The notes under the pieces: model-generated
The model's database searches: none
What the model saw: the letters and a program-made list of their open reading frames with translations, nothing else
What the model was told of the DNA's origin: nothing
Made by a program: the position numbers and the translations under genes
Shown here: piece after piece, positions 40,414-48,885 of the stretch
How positions within the stretch are numbered: the stretch's first letter is position 1
How the letters are laid out: the number at the start of each line of letters is the position of its first letter
Origin: Nocardia sp. NBC_00565
Lineage (GTDB): Bacteria; Actinomycetota; Actinomycetes; Mycobacteriales; Mycobacteriaceae
Length of the DNA: 64,000 nt
Direction of reading: 5' to 3'
NCBI RefSeq assembly: GCF_036345915.1
Contig: NZ_CP107785.1
Coordinates: 7,936,001-8,000,000 of the forward strand

Positions 40414-42965
40414 GCAGTGATCCCTGGGCGACAGCGAATCTCGGTATCGAGCTGTGGCACGAACAGTCACATGGCGGCGCATCGGTGGATGTGCTGCCCG
40501 CCGAACTGCCCATCGCGATGCTGATCCAGCCCGGTCTGCGGCGTAATCCGCGCCGCGCCCATCTGCTGGTGTCCACCGTGCTCGGCAAGCATCTGCCGAC
40601 CGATCCCCGGGTGGTGCTCGGCGCGGGCAACCGGCTCGGCGATCTGGTGCGGGAGACACTCGGTGCTCGCGAGGCGGTGGTGCTCGGATTCGCCGAGACC
40701 GCAACGGGATTGGGGCATTGCGTGGCGGCGCGGATCGGCGCGGGCTGCTATCTGCACTCCACCCGCCGCGCGGTGCCCACCGCGACTACCCTGACCGGAT
40801 TCGAGGAGGGCCACTCACACGCCACCTCGCATATGCTGCAGCCCGCGCCCGCCGATATCTTCGTCAACGATCTGCCGCTGGTGCTCGTCGACGACGAGAT
40901 CTCCACCGGCGATACCGCGATGGATGCGCTACGGGCACTGCACGCGTTCGCACCGCGATCGCATTACGTGCTGGCGTCGCTGGTGGATATGCGGACCGCG
41001 GACGATCGGGTGCGGTTCGATGCCGTGGCCGAGGAGTTGGGCGCACGGATCGACACCGTCTGCTTGGCCTCCGGGCGTACCCTGCTACCCGACGATCTGA
41101 CCGAGACGGTGTCGGCAATGCCGGAGCCGATGTTGAATCCGACCGCGTCGCGGCGTGGTTCGTTCGAACGGGTCGAGTTGCCTTGGCCCGCTTCGGTTCC
41201 CGAGGGCGGCAGGCACGGGATCCTGCGATCGGATACCGATGCGTTCGAGGCGGCGCTCGCGAAGGCAGCCGAGGCGTTGCGGGTACGGCTCGCGGAGCTG
41301 GGTCGGCCCGCCATTGTGCTCGGGCATGAAGAGCTGATGTATCTGCCTTTGCGGTTGGCCGCGGTCCTCGCCGACGCCGGTATTCCGACGCGATTCCAGA
41401 CGACGACTCGCTCGCCCGCCTATGTGCTGGACGAGCCGGGTTATCCGCTCCGGCGCGGGTTCCGGTTCATCGCGCCCGAACCCGGTGAGGCGCAGCCGCG
41501 TTATCTGTACAACGCGCAGTGGGCCGAGGACGCCTCGGCCGAGGTGGCGTGGTCCGCGCATAGTGTCGACACGAGCGATGAGTCCGACCTTGCCGAGGCT
41601 GCTGAGCCGGTGCTCGTTGTCGTCATAGACCCACCCGCGGACACCGAAGAACTCAGGGCGCAGGGCGGTCTCATCGATGTGCTGACCGCGTCCGGCTCGG
41701 ATGTCGTCCTGGCGGTGTTGCCGGGTGCGGATCCGCGGCAGCTGCATGCCGAGCGGAGCGAGCTGTCACCGAACTATGTCTTGGAGTCGAATGCCATGCC
41801 GGAATCGGAGACCTTCCTCGACTCGGACCCGCCGCTCGAACTGCCCGCCCCCCTGCACGGCCCGGAGTTCGGATCGTATGCGGCCGAAGAGGTGTCCTGG
41901 CTGCTGAAGGATCTTTCCGAGGTCGACCTCGAGGCCGATGTGGCGGTGCGGGAACGCCGGATCCAGTCCGGGGCCGCGCATTATGCCGAGTCGCTGCCGA
42001 TCGAGTATCAGCCCGATGCCGCGTACCGGTCACTGTTCGACGAGGTACTGGCCGACAGCGCCGAGCGACTAGCCCTCGCCGTCGCGACGGTATCGGAACT
42101 CGTTGTCGCCGAACGAGGTAATGACATCGTGCTGGTCTCGCTGGCCCGCGCCGGCACCCCGATCGGTGTCCTCATGCGGCGCTGGCTGCGTTCGGGCCGG
42201 GGTGCGGTGCCCGGCCTCGAGGTGCCGCACTACGCGGTGTCGATCGTGCGCGATCGCGGCATCGATGCCGTCGCGCTGGACTACCTTGCCCGCCATCATG
42301 ATCCGGCCTCGGTGGTATTCGTCGACGGCTGGACCGGCAAGGGCGCGATCACCCGCGAGCTGACCGCGGCGTTGGACGCCTATCACGCTGCGGGCGGTGC
42401 CCGTTTCAATGATGAACTCGCCGTCCTCGCCGACCCGGGCCACTGTGTGCGCACCTACGGCACCCGCGACGACTTCCTGATCGCCTCGGCCTGCCTGAAC
42501 TCCACGGTCTCCGGCCTGATCTCGCGGACCGTCCTCAACGACACGCTGATCGGTCCCGGCGACTTCCACGGCGCGAAGTTCTACCGCGATCTCGCGGGCG
42601 ACGATGTCTCCGGCCGCCTGCTCGACACCGTGACCGCGGCCTTCGACACCATCCGGGATCGGGTGCCCGCCGAACTGGCCGCCGTGCGCGCCGGTGACCG
42701 CACGCCGACCTGGACCGGCTGGGCCTCGGTCGACAAGGTGCGCCGGGAATACGGCATCGCCAGCGTGAATTTCGTGAAACCCGGTGTCGGCGAGACGACT
42801 CGGGTGCTGCTGCGGCGACTGCCGTGGCGGGTGCTGGTGCGCGTGGCGGACGCGCCCGAGCACGCGCACATCCGTCTGCTCGCCGCGGCCCGCGGCGTTC
42901 CGGTCGAGGTCGTTCCCGATCTCGCCTACTCATGTATGGGATTGATCAAGGACGTGCAAGCTTAA
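40410..42965 (+). CDS. fused phosphoribosyltransferase-TRSP and StiP-type protein
   Basis: ATG 40410 overlaps the previous stop (ATGA). The 851-residue protein joins two Ter-linked units usually encoded apart. Residues 1-260 are a PRTase_2 domain with the PRPP loop V160-D-D-E-I-S-T-G, followed by a TRSP-type region to about 480 (LGHEELMYLPLRLAAVLADA). Residues about 487-851 match the StiP/PELOTA-linked group: GSYAAEEVSWLLKDLSEVDL, then ERGNDIVLVSLARAGTPIGV and VVFVDGWTGKGAITRELTAA. It would transfer a ribosyl-phosphate to a base-like acceptor; the StiP part is called a cysteine protease but may act otherwise. HAD gene follows with a 1-base overlap. Confidence 0.85.
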   Translation: MSSDPWATANLGIELWHEQSHGGASVDVLPAELPIAMLIQPGLRRNPRRAHLLVSTVLGKHLPTDPRVVLGAGNRLGDLVRETLGAREAVVLGFAETATGLGHCVAARIGAGCYLHSTRRAVPTATTLTGFEEGHSHATSHMLQPAPADIFVNDLPLVLVDDEISTGDTAMDALRALHAFAPRSHYVLASLVDMRTADDRVRFDAVAEELGARIDTVCLASGRTLLPDDLTETVSAMPEPMLNPTASRRGSFERVELPWPASVPEGGRHGILRSDTDAFEAALAKAAEALRVRLAELGRPAIVLGHEELMYLPLRLAAVLADAGIPTRFQTTTRSPAYVLDEPGYPLRRGFRFIAPEPGEAQPRYLYNAQWAEDASAEVAWSAHSVDTSDESDLAEAAEPVLVVVIDPPADTEELRAQGGLIDVLTASGSDVVLAVLPGADPRQLHAERSELSPNYVLESNAMPESETFLDSDPPLELPAPLHGPEFGSYAAEEVSWLLKDLSEVDLEADVAVRERRIQSGAAHYAESLPIEYQPDAAYRSLFDEVLADSAERLALAVATVSELVVAERGNDIVLVSLARAGTPIGVLMRRWLRSGRGAVPGLEVPHYAVSIVRDRGIDAVALDYLARHHDPASVVFVDGWTGKGAITRELTAALDAYHAAGGARFNDELAVLADPGHCVRTYGTRDDFLIASACLNSTVSGLISRTVLNDTLIGPGDFHGAKFYRDLAGDDVSGRLLDTVTAAFDTIRDRVPAELAAVRAGDRTPTWTGWASVDKVRREYGIASVNFVKPGVGETTRVLLRRLPWRVLVRVADAPEHAHIRLLAAARGVPVEVVPDLAYSCMGLIKDVQA

Positions 42966-43804
42966 TGCTACGGAGATTACGAAGACAGGCCTTGATCGCT
43001 ACTGATCTGGACCGGACGATGATCTACTCGCGCAACGCTTTCCATGCTGGTACCGAGGTGCCGACGGTCTGTGTGGAGCACCTCGAGGGCGCGCCCCTGT
43101 CGTTCATGACAACCACCGCCGCCCTGCGGATGCAGATCCTGACCGAACCCGCCGCCGTCATTCCCACCACCACTCGGACCATCAAGCAGTTCGAGCGGAT
43201 CCAGCTTCCCGGCGCCCCATGGCGATACGCGATCACCAGCAATGGCGGCAATATCCTGGTCGACGGCGTCCCGGATATGCGCTGGCGCATCGATATCGAC
43301 GCACAGGTGCGGGCCGGCGGTGCGACGCTCTCGGAGGTGAATACCGAACTGCGCGCTCGGATCGATGACTCCTGGGTCACCAAATTCCGGGTCGCCGACC
43401 ACCTGTTCACCTATCTGGTGGTGAAGCCCAAGGAGGTGCCCGAGGGCTTCCTCGCCGAATGGGATGCCTGGTGCCGCCAACGCGGCTGGTCCGCCTCGCA
43501 ACAGGGCCGCAAGATCTACACGATGCCGATCGCCGTCTGCAAGAGCCATGCGGTCCGCGAGGTGCGCCGCCGCCTGGTCGAGAATGGCGAACTCACCAAC
43601 GCGGCACTGACGCTCGCGGCGGGCGACGGCGCGCTCGACGCGGAAATGCTGCGCACCGCGGACTCCGCCATCCGCCCACGCCACGGCGAACTCGAACAAC
43701 TCAACTGGACCCATCCCAACCTCACCATCACCCGCGCCTGCGGCATCCTCGCGGGCGAGGAGATCATCAACTGGTTCATCAAGGCGGCCCCGAACACCCC
43801 GTAG
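42965..43804 (+). CDS. HAD-family hydrolase of the Ter system
   Basis: ATG 42965 overlaps the StiP-fusion stop (TAATG). The 279-residue protein has the HAD motif I D14-L-D16-R-T, motif II in AITSNGG, a lysine (ICKS-like AVCKSHAVREV) and motif IV near residue 220 (AAGDGALDAEML). The cap and length fit the sucrose-phosphatase-like subgroup. In the Ter biosynthetic set it would remove phosphate from the phosphoribosyl product. It is the last gene of a tightly coupled set of three; 65 bases later a MerR gene with its own operator begins. Confidence 0.88.
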   Translation: MLRRLRRQALIATDLDRTMIYSRNAFHAGTEVPTVCVEHLEGAPLSFMTTTAALRMQILTEPAAVIPTTTRTIKQFERIQLPGAPWRYAITSNGGNILVDGVPDMRWRIDIDAQVRAGGATLSEVNTELRARIDDSWVTKFRVADHLFTYLVVKPKEVPEGFLAEWDAWCRQRGWSASQQGRKIYTMPIAVCKSHAVREVRRRLVENGELTNAALTLAAGDGALDAEMLRTADSAIRPRHGELEQLNWTHPNLTITRACGILAGEEIINWFIKAAPNTP

Positions 43805-43814
43805 CCGACGCTTG

Positions 43815-43834
43815 CCTTGACACCGGCGACAAGG
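43815..43834 (+). promoter_or_regulatory. MerR-type operator with -35 box
   Basis: The palindrome CCTTG-N10-CAAGG lies 36-55 bases upstream of the merR-like start and contains TTGACA (43817-43822). MerR regulators bind such dyads inside a promoter with a long spacer. The next T/A-rich step, TTTAGC, may serve as -10. The site would control the merR-LLM pair. Confidence 0.6.
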
Positions 43835-43869
43835 TTTAGCGTTGCCGAGAAGGTCATTGAGGAGGTCGA

Positions 43870-44226
43870 ATGCTGATCGGTGAGCTCGCGGAACGCGTCG
43901 GGACGAGCACCAGGACGCTGCGGTATTACGAGGAGCACGGGCTGGTGCGGGCGCAGCGCTCCACCAACGGGTATCGCGTCTATGACGAGACGGAGCTGCA
44001 GGTCGTCCACAAGATTCGGACGCTGCTCGATGTCGGGTTCGATCTCGACGATATCCGCCCGTTCGTGGCCTGCCTGCGCGAAGGGAACACCTCGGGGGAT
44101 GTCTGCCCGGATTCGGTGGCGACATTGCGGCGCAAGCTCGCTGAGGTCGAGGGCGCCCTCGATCGGTTGACTGCGGTGCGAACCCAGCTGCGTGACCAGC
44201 TCGCCGCGGCGGCGGTGACCCGATGA
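43870..44226 (+). CDS. MerR-family transcriptional regulator
   Basis: The 118-residue protein has the MerR winged helix MLIGELAERVGTSTRTLRYY EEHGLVRAQRSTNGYRVYD, a long dimer helix, and one cysteine in RPFVACLREG plus another in VCPDSVATL; two or three cysteines at these sites could bind a metal or sense redox. Length is short for the family but complete. ATG 43870 has GAGGAGG upstream. Its stop overlaps the LLM gene start by 4 bases, so both are co-translated and it is probably the regulator of that enzyme. Confidence 0.93.
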   Translation: MLIGELAERVGTSTRTLRYYEEHGLVRAQRSTNGYRVYDETELQVVHKIRTLLDVGFDLDDIRPFVACLREGNTSGDVCPDSVATLRRKLAEVEGALDRLTAVRTQLRDQLAAAAVTR

Positions 44227-45083
44227 AGTTCGGAATCAGCTACAGCACACCGTATTACGGCACCGATCCGGATCGGCTGATGGCGTTCGCGCAGCATGCC
44301 GAGGCGTGTGGTTTCGAGTCGATCTATCTGCCCGATCACATCGCGCTGTACCCCGGAGCAACGGTCGGTACGTTCGAAATGCCGCCGACGCTGCCCTTTC
44401 CCGATCCACTCGATTGTCTGAGCTTCGTCGCGGCGGTCACCGAACGGATCCTGTTGGGTACCGGCGTGCTGCTGCTGCCGTATCGCCATCCGGTGGTGCT
44501 GGCCAAACGGCTCGCGACCATCGACCTGCTGTCCAAGGGGCGAATGCGGCTGCTGACAGTGGGACTCGGCACGTTATCGGGCGAGGCCGAGGCGCTCGGA
44601 GTGGATTTCGCTACCCGCGGCCGGCGGGCCGATGAGGCGATCGACGTCCTGCGCCTGCTGTGGGCCGGTGGTGCGGACGGTGTCAGCTACCACGGTGAGT
44701 TCTTCTCGTTCGACAACCTGTGCGTGTACCCGAAACCCCATGGTGGGGACCAGTTGCCGATCCATATCGGCGGATCGAGTCGCGCGGCGGCGCGCCGGGT
44801 CGGGCGACGCGGCGATGGTTACTTCCCGGGCGGCATGTTGATGCCCGCGGAACGGGCCGAGCACTTGGAACTCGCCAGATCGACAGCCGTCGCGGCGGGA
44901 CGGGATCCGGCGGCGTTGGAGTACACACGCTGGGGATCGATCGATATGCCGCGCGATCGTGTGGAAGGCTTTGCCGCCCAAGGCGTGACCCGCATCGTGG
45001 TCGGCGCTACCGCCACCGACCGGGTCGAGCAGTTCGAGGAGATGGCGGCTTTCGCGGCGCGATTCGAGTTGGCGGCCCGCTAG
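44223..45083 (+). CDS. LLM-class F420-dependent oxidoreductase
   Basis: The 286-residue protein is a luciferase-like monooxygenase TIM barrel: MKFGISYSTPYYGTDPDRLM, FESIYLPDHIALYPG, LLLPYRHPVVLAKRLATIDL with LSKGRMRLLTVGLGTLSGEA, and the phosphate loop PIHIGGSSRAAARRVGRRGD GYFPGG. The subgroup (length and motifs) is the F420-dependent one common in actinobacteria. It probably reduces or oxidises an unknown organic substrate. The overlap with merR implies inducible expression. It is not part of known Ter modules and may be an insertion. Confidence 0.9.
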   Translation: MKFGISYSTPYYGTDPDRLMAFAQHAEACGFESIYLPDHIALYPGATVGTFEMPPTLPFPDPLDCLSFVAAVTERILLGTGVLLLPYRHPVVLAKRLATIDLLSKGRMRLLTVGLGTLSGEAEALGVDFATRGRRADEAIDVLRLLWAGGADGVSYHGEFFSFDNLCVYPKPHGGDQLPIHIGGSSRAAARRVGRRGDGYFPGGMLMPAERAEHLELARSTAVAAGRDPAALEYTRWGSIDMPRDRVEGFAAQGVTRIVVGATATDRVEQFEEMAAFAARFELAAR

Positions 45084-45165
45084 GATCGGACCGCGCCGAG
45101 TCGGCCGAAGGTAGGACTCGGCGGAGGACCCGGTGTCATCCGCCGACGGCGTCGCGTCGCGGCGG

Positions 45166-45933
45166 TCAGTACTCGCGTTGCTGAGCTCCCAGTTGCTGGG
45201 TGATGACGCCATGCAACCGTTGGAGTCCGCCGACGGTCATACCGCTCTGCAACTGACCCTCGATGGTGCGGATCAGGGCCGAATCGCTGAGGATCTTCTC
45301 GCTGGATTGGATGAGCACGGTGCCGGTGCCGGTGAAGTCGAATTGGCGTTCCTCGCCGGAGTTCACGCCGAAGCGCGCGGCACCCGCGGCGAGGAAGCTG
45401 GTTATCCAGCGCTGGTCGTAGTGATGGCTGGGGGAGGGGCAATCCGCCCAGCCGACAAGGGCTTCCGGGTCGACGCGCAATGGCGGTTCGGCGAACATGA
45501 CCGGGCCGTTGGATGAGGCGAGGAATTTGCCGGTGCCGATAAGGGTGAGGAAGCCGGGGACGATCGACTGGTTCAGCGATAGACCGGGTTCGAAGGCGAG
45601 CAGGTTCGCGGCGCGGATGGTGAGGTTGCCGTTGTCCTCGAGGTCGTAGGAGTTGATGTCGTAGCCGCGGTCGCCGATGATCAGCTTGCCGTGGCCCTCG
45701 GCGATCACATAGTCGCTGGTGAACAGCGGTGCGGAGAACTGCTGGGAGACCATGTGCAGCAGTCCGCCCTGCAGTCCGTGGGTCAGCATCTGGAACCGCA
45801 TATCGCCGTAGTAGGCGATCATCGCGCCCTTGCGCATGAACCACGGTTTGGTGAGGTCGATGCAGTAGGCGTAGCTGTTGCCCGGGATATTGTCGCTCTC
45901 ACCGAGATTCAGCGGATTCAAAATGTCAGTCAT
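45166..45933 (-). CDS. AIM24-family protein (third of three)
   Basis: The 255-residue protein has the AIM24 (TRAP-like) beta-rich fold: PWFMRKGAMIAYYGDMRFQM, VIAEGHGKLIIGDRGYDINS, LTIRAANLLAFEPGLSLNQS and VMFAEPPLRVDPEALVGWAD with a final FTGTGTVLIQSSE. No signal peptide or membrane segment is seen. The bacterial function of AIM24 proteins is unknown, but actinobacterial versions sit beside TerD genes. It starts 3 bases after the stop of the second AIM24 gene, so all three form an operon (47336 to 45166). Confidence 0.88.
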   Translation of the reverse strand: MTDILNPLNLGESDNIPGNSYAYCIDLTKPWFMRKGAMIAYYGDMRFQMLTHGLQGGLLHMVSQQFSAPLFTSDYVIAEGHGKLIIGDRGYDINSYDLEDNGNLTIRAANLLAFEPGLSLNQSIVPGFLTLIGTGKFLASSNGPVMFAEPPLRVDPEALVGWADCPSPSHHYDQRWITSFLAAGAARFGVNSGEERQFDFTGTGTVLIQSSEKILSDSALIRTIEGQLQSGMTVGGLQRLHGVITQQLGAQQREY

Positions 45934-45936
45934 GGT

Positions 45937-46668
45937 TCACAACTTCTCTTCCGAGGCTTGCACGTAGACGACACCCTGTCCGACACAATGCAATTGCATC
46001 GCCTCACCGGAGCCGCGGCCGACCGCGTCGCGCCAGCTCATCGCTGTCTTCAACTCGGTCTGCACATTGCCGTAGGCGGCGACGAACGCCTGCGGGTCCA
46101 CCACGATCTGCCCGGGGGTCTGGGGGTTCCCCCCAGATGAACCGAGCGGTCCGCCCACCGGCAGTTCCAGGAATCCGCCGTGCGCGAGCAGCACCGCCGC
46201 GCCCTGTCCGGACAGCTGCGTAGTGAACATGCCCTGACCGGTCAGCGCACCGCTGGCGGCCCCGCGCAGCGCGCCCATCAGCCCGCCGCCGCCTCCGCCG
46301 CCGCCCGAACTCATCACCGACACAATCGAACTCTGCAGTGCGGCGGTATTGGCCAGCAATCGCGAGGCCTCGACCCGCAGCACCGCGCCCGGCTGCATCT
46401 GCACCACATGGACTTCCAGCCCGGCGAAGCCGTAGTGCACTTCGCCATTGCCGGTCGCCAACATGGTGCGCTCATGCTCACCGGCCATCATCCGGCCCGC
46501 CATCCGCATGATGCCGCCGCCGCCCACGCCCGGGCCCGCGCCCGGAATCTGATGCGGCGCAAAGGAAATATCGCCGGTGTAGAACAGCATGGCGCCGTTG
46601 CGCGCGACCACGCCGCCCGCCATGCCGACATCGACCTTGACGGCCTTGCCGTTGACTTTCTCGAACAT
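45937..46668 (-). CDS. AIM24-family protein (second of three)
   Basis: ATG 46668 has AGGGGACCTGCG upstream and gives MFEKVNGKAVKVDVGMAGGV VARNGAMLFYTGDISFAPH. The 243-residue product has the AIM24 pattern (ERTMLATGNGEVHYGFAG, GQIVVDPQAFVAAYGNVQ and a final CVGQGVVYVQAS) but carries two inserts: a Gly/Met-rich loop (GAGPGVGGGGIMRMAGRMMA) and an eight-glycine loop. A dispersed palindrome at 46119-46137 lies in its coding sequence. Between the first and third AIM24 genes with 3-11 base gaps. Confidence 0.87.
   Translation of the reverse strand: MFEKVNGKAVKVDVGMAGGVVARNGAMLFYTGDISFAPHQIPGAGPGVGGGGIMRMAGRMMAGEHERTMLATGNGEVHYGFAGLEVHVVQMQPGAVLRVEASRLLANTAALQSSIVSVMSSGGGGGGGGLMGALRGAASGALTGQGMFTTQLSGQGAAVLLAHGGFLELPVGGPLGSSGGNPQTPGQIVVDPQAFVAAYGNVQTELKTAMSWRDAVGRGSGEAMQLHCVGQGVVYVQASEEKL
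46119..46137. repeat. TCTGGGGG...CCCCCAGA palindrome inside an AIM24 gene
   Basis: Eight-base arms, perfect, with a 3-base centre. It encodes SSGGNPQ between two conserved AIM24 strands, at a point where the other two paralogues have no such residues. It looks like a small palindromic insertion tolerated in frame. Confidence 0.4.
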
Positions 46669-46679
46669 CGCAGGTCCCC

Positions 46680-47336
46680 TTACCGTTCCGCCGGCTGGAT
46701 CAACACGAGGCCCTGACCGTCGAAGCGCAGCGAAAACGCCTCGCCGGCATCCTGACCGACGAAGCTGCGCCACGACACATCGGTCACGAATGACTGATTG
46801 AGGTTGCCGCGGCAGGCCACGAACGCATCCGGATCCACGATCAGCGGGTACTGCGGCGAGACCTCGAGGTGGATCAGCGGCCCGCCCGCCGAGAGCAATG
46901 CGACCTGACCCTGTCCGGTCACCGTGGTGGTGAACAGTCCCGCACCGGAGGACGCGCCGCGCAGACCGGCGAAACGTACGTCGGTGCGCAGATTTCCGGC
47001 GAAGCAGAGCAGCTGTTGCGATTCCACCTGCAGCGTCTCGTTATTCAGGTTCACCACGGTGACGTGCTGACCGTTGACCGCGAAGAAGACCCGGCCATTG
47101 CCGGTGCATTCCATCAACGACAGTTTCTCGCCGGTGGCACGCTGCTTGAGCCCGGCGAGTACGCCGTCGCCGCCGCCGAAACCGGCCGATTTGAACTGCA
47201 CATTTCCTTCGTAAGCGACCATCGAACCGGAGATCGCGCGGATACTCGATCCGGCGAGGTGCGCCTCGATCACCTTTTTCGACTGCTCGAACAGTTGCGC
47301 CATGGGGAGTTTGCCTGCTGTCTCGTAGGGGAACAT
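46680..47336 (-). CDS. AIM24-family protein (first of three)
   Basis: The 218-residue protein reads MAQLFEQSKKVIEAHLAGSS IRAISGSMVAYEGNVQFKSA, then LMECTGNGRVFFAVNGQHVT, SQQLLCFAGNLRTDVRFAGL, PQYPLIVDPDAFVACRGNLN and FDGQGLVLIQPAE, all AIM24 features. ATG 47336 is used; an internal ATG at 47303 would give the same core but lacks a ribosome site. It is divergent from the tandem TerD gene at 47478 across 141 bases, so the AIM24 operon and the TerD genes may respond to the same signal. Confidence 0.87.
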   Translation of the reverse strand: MFPYETAGKLPMAQLFEQSKKVIEAHLAGSSIRAISGSMVAYEGNVQFKSAGFGGGDGVLAGLKQRATGEKLSLMECTGNGRVFFAVNGQHVTVVNLNNETLQVESQQLLCFAGNLRTDVRFAGLRGASSGAGLFTTTVTGQGQVALLSAGGPLIHLEVSPQYPLIVDPDAFVACRGNLNQSFVTDVSWRSFVGQDAGEAFSLRFDGQGLVLIQPAER

Positions 47337-47477
47337 GGGATTGATCGCCCCAGATCCCGACTGCGTTTCGCCACCCTAACCGATGGCATCGAGGCGATCT
47401 CGGCCATTACTTCGGATCGAGTTCGGCGCGTTTCTCGTAGAGTGGCACCGTACGCACCGACAAGCGAAGGGTCGAAC

Positions 47478-48851
47478 TTGTCCGCAACACTCGCCAAGGG
47501 TCAGAATGGCCCGCTGGCCACCAACGACGTGGTGATCTCCATCCAGCTGACCGCACCGGCGGATCTGTCCGCGCTGCTGGTCACCGAGTCGGGGAAGGTC
47601 CGCTCCGACGCGGACTTCGTCTTTTTCAACCAGCCCAGCGGCCCCGGGGTGAATCTGCAGCCCGCACCGGCCGGGCAGCCCGCGTCGCTGGCGGTATCGC
47701 TGAATGCGGTGCCCGCGGATATCGCGCAGATCCGCGCGGTGATCACCCTCGATGACGCGACCAGCAATTTCGGCCGCTTTCCCGCGCCGACGGCGATCGT
47801 GTCGGATTCGGCGGGCAATCAGTTGTACGAGTACCGCATCGACGGTTTGAACAGCGAATCGATTGTGATCGCGCTGGAGCTGTACCGGCGGCAGAGCGAA
47901 TGGAAGGTGCGCGCGATCGGCCAGGGCTACGCGGGCGGTTTCGCCGCGCTGGTCACCGATCACGGCGTGTCCGTCGACGAGTCTCCGGCCGCTACGCAGG
48001 CCCCGCCGCCGCCGGCCTATCAGCCCACCCAGGCCGGTCCGGGCCAACCGCCGCCGCCCGCGTACCCGACGCAGCAGCAGCCGCAGTACCCGCCAACGCA
48101 GACCTACCCGCAGGGCGCGCCCGGCTACCCGCCGCCGCCCGGACCGGCCCAGGGCTACCCGCCGCCCGGAGGCGGTTACCCGCCGCCACCCGGTCCCGGC
48201 CAGGGCTACCCGCCGCCGGCTCAGCCTGCCGCGCAGCAGCAGCCACCCGCCGAGGTCAGCCTCAGCAAGGACCGTCCGGTCAGCCTGGTCAAGGGCCAGC
48301 GGGTCACCCTGCGCAAGGAGGGCGGCGCCGCGCTGACCTTCGTGAAGATGGGGCTCGGCTGGGATCCGGTGCGCAACCGCGGCATGTTCGGCAACCGGAC
48401 CGTCGATGTCGATCTCGACGCGTCGGTGGTGATGTTCGCCGATATGAACATGGTCGATGTCGCCTACTACGGACAGCTGACCTCCAAGGACGGCTCGATC
48501 CGGCACCAGGGCGATAACCTCACCGGTGAGGGCGAGGGCGACGACGAGGTGATCCTGGTCGATCTGACCCGCATCCCGGCGCATGTCAGCACGCTGGTAT
48601 TCATCGTGACCTCCTACAAGGGCCACACCTTCGAGCAGATCCAGAATGCGTTCTGCCGCTTGGTCGATGGGGCCAACAACGCCGAGTTGGCCAGGTACAC
48701 CCTCGCGGGCGGGATGCCGTTCACCGCGATGGCGATGGCGAAGGTGTTCCGGGTCGGCAACGATTGGAAGATGCAGGCACTCGGCGAAGGTTTCCAGGCC
48801 AAGCATCCCGGCGAGGCGGTGCCACAAATGGGCCGGTTCCTGGGCAACTGA
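47478..48851 (+). CDS. tandem TerD-domain protein with Pro/Gln/Tyr-rich linker
   Basis: TTG 47478 is chosen because GAAGG lies 7 bases upstream and the codons match TerD starts (SATLAKGQNGPLATNDVVIS); a GTG at 47442 is in frame. Of 457 residues, 1-170 form a TerD-like domain with the end EWKVRAIGQGYAGGFAALVT, but the calcium loop is shortened (SDADFVFFNQPSG), as in CABP-like versions. About 175-265 is a P-P-x-Y/G-Y-P-P-P repeat linker. 265-457 is a second TerD domain with VDLDASVVMF and DNLTGEGEGDDEVILVDL, so it should bind calcium. The build suggests a bridging protein in the Ter complex. Confidence 0.85.
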   Translation: MSATLAKGQNGPLATNDVVISIQLTAPADLSALLVTESGKVRSDADFVFFNQPSGPGVNLQPAPAGQPASLAVSLNAVPADIAQIRAVITLDDATSNFGRFPAPTAIVSDSAGNQLYEYRIDGLNSESIVIALELYRRQSEWKVRAIGQGYAGGFAALVTDHGVSVDESPAATQAPPPPAYQPTQAGPGQPPPPAYPTQQQPQYPPTQTYPQGAPGYPPPPGPAQGYPPPGGGYPPPPGPGQGYPPPAQPAAQQQPPAEVSLSKDRPVSLVKGQRVTLRKEGGAALTFVKMGLGWDPVRNRGMFGNRTVDVDLDASVVMFADMNMVDVAYYGQLTSKDGSIRHQGDNLTGEGEGDDEVILVDLTRIPAHVSTLVFIVTSYKGHTFEQIQNAFCRLVDGANNAELARYTLAGGMPFTAMAMAKVFRVGNDWKMQALGEGFQAKHPGEAVPQMGRFLGN

Positions 48852-48885
48852 ATAAGGTCGAGCACGAAATAACGGGGCGGACAAC

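Noticed and set aside
48000..48240. Periodic sequence that might be a CRISPR or tandem repeat array
   Set aside because: It is the codon pattern of a Pro/Gly/Tyr linker in a TerD protein; there are no constant repeats with unique spacers.
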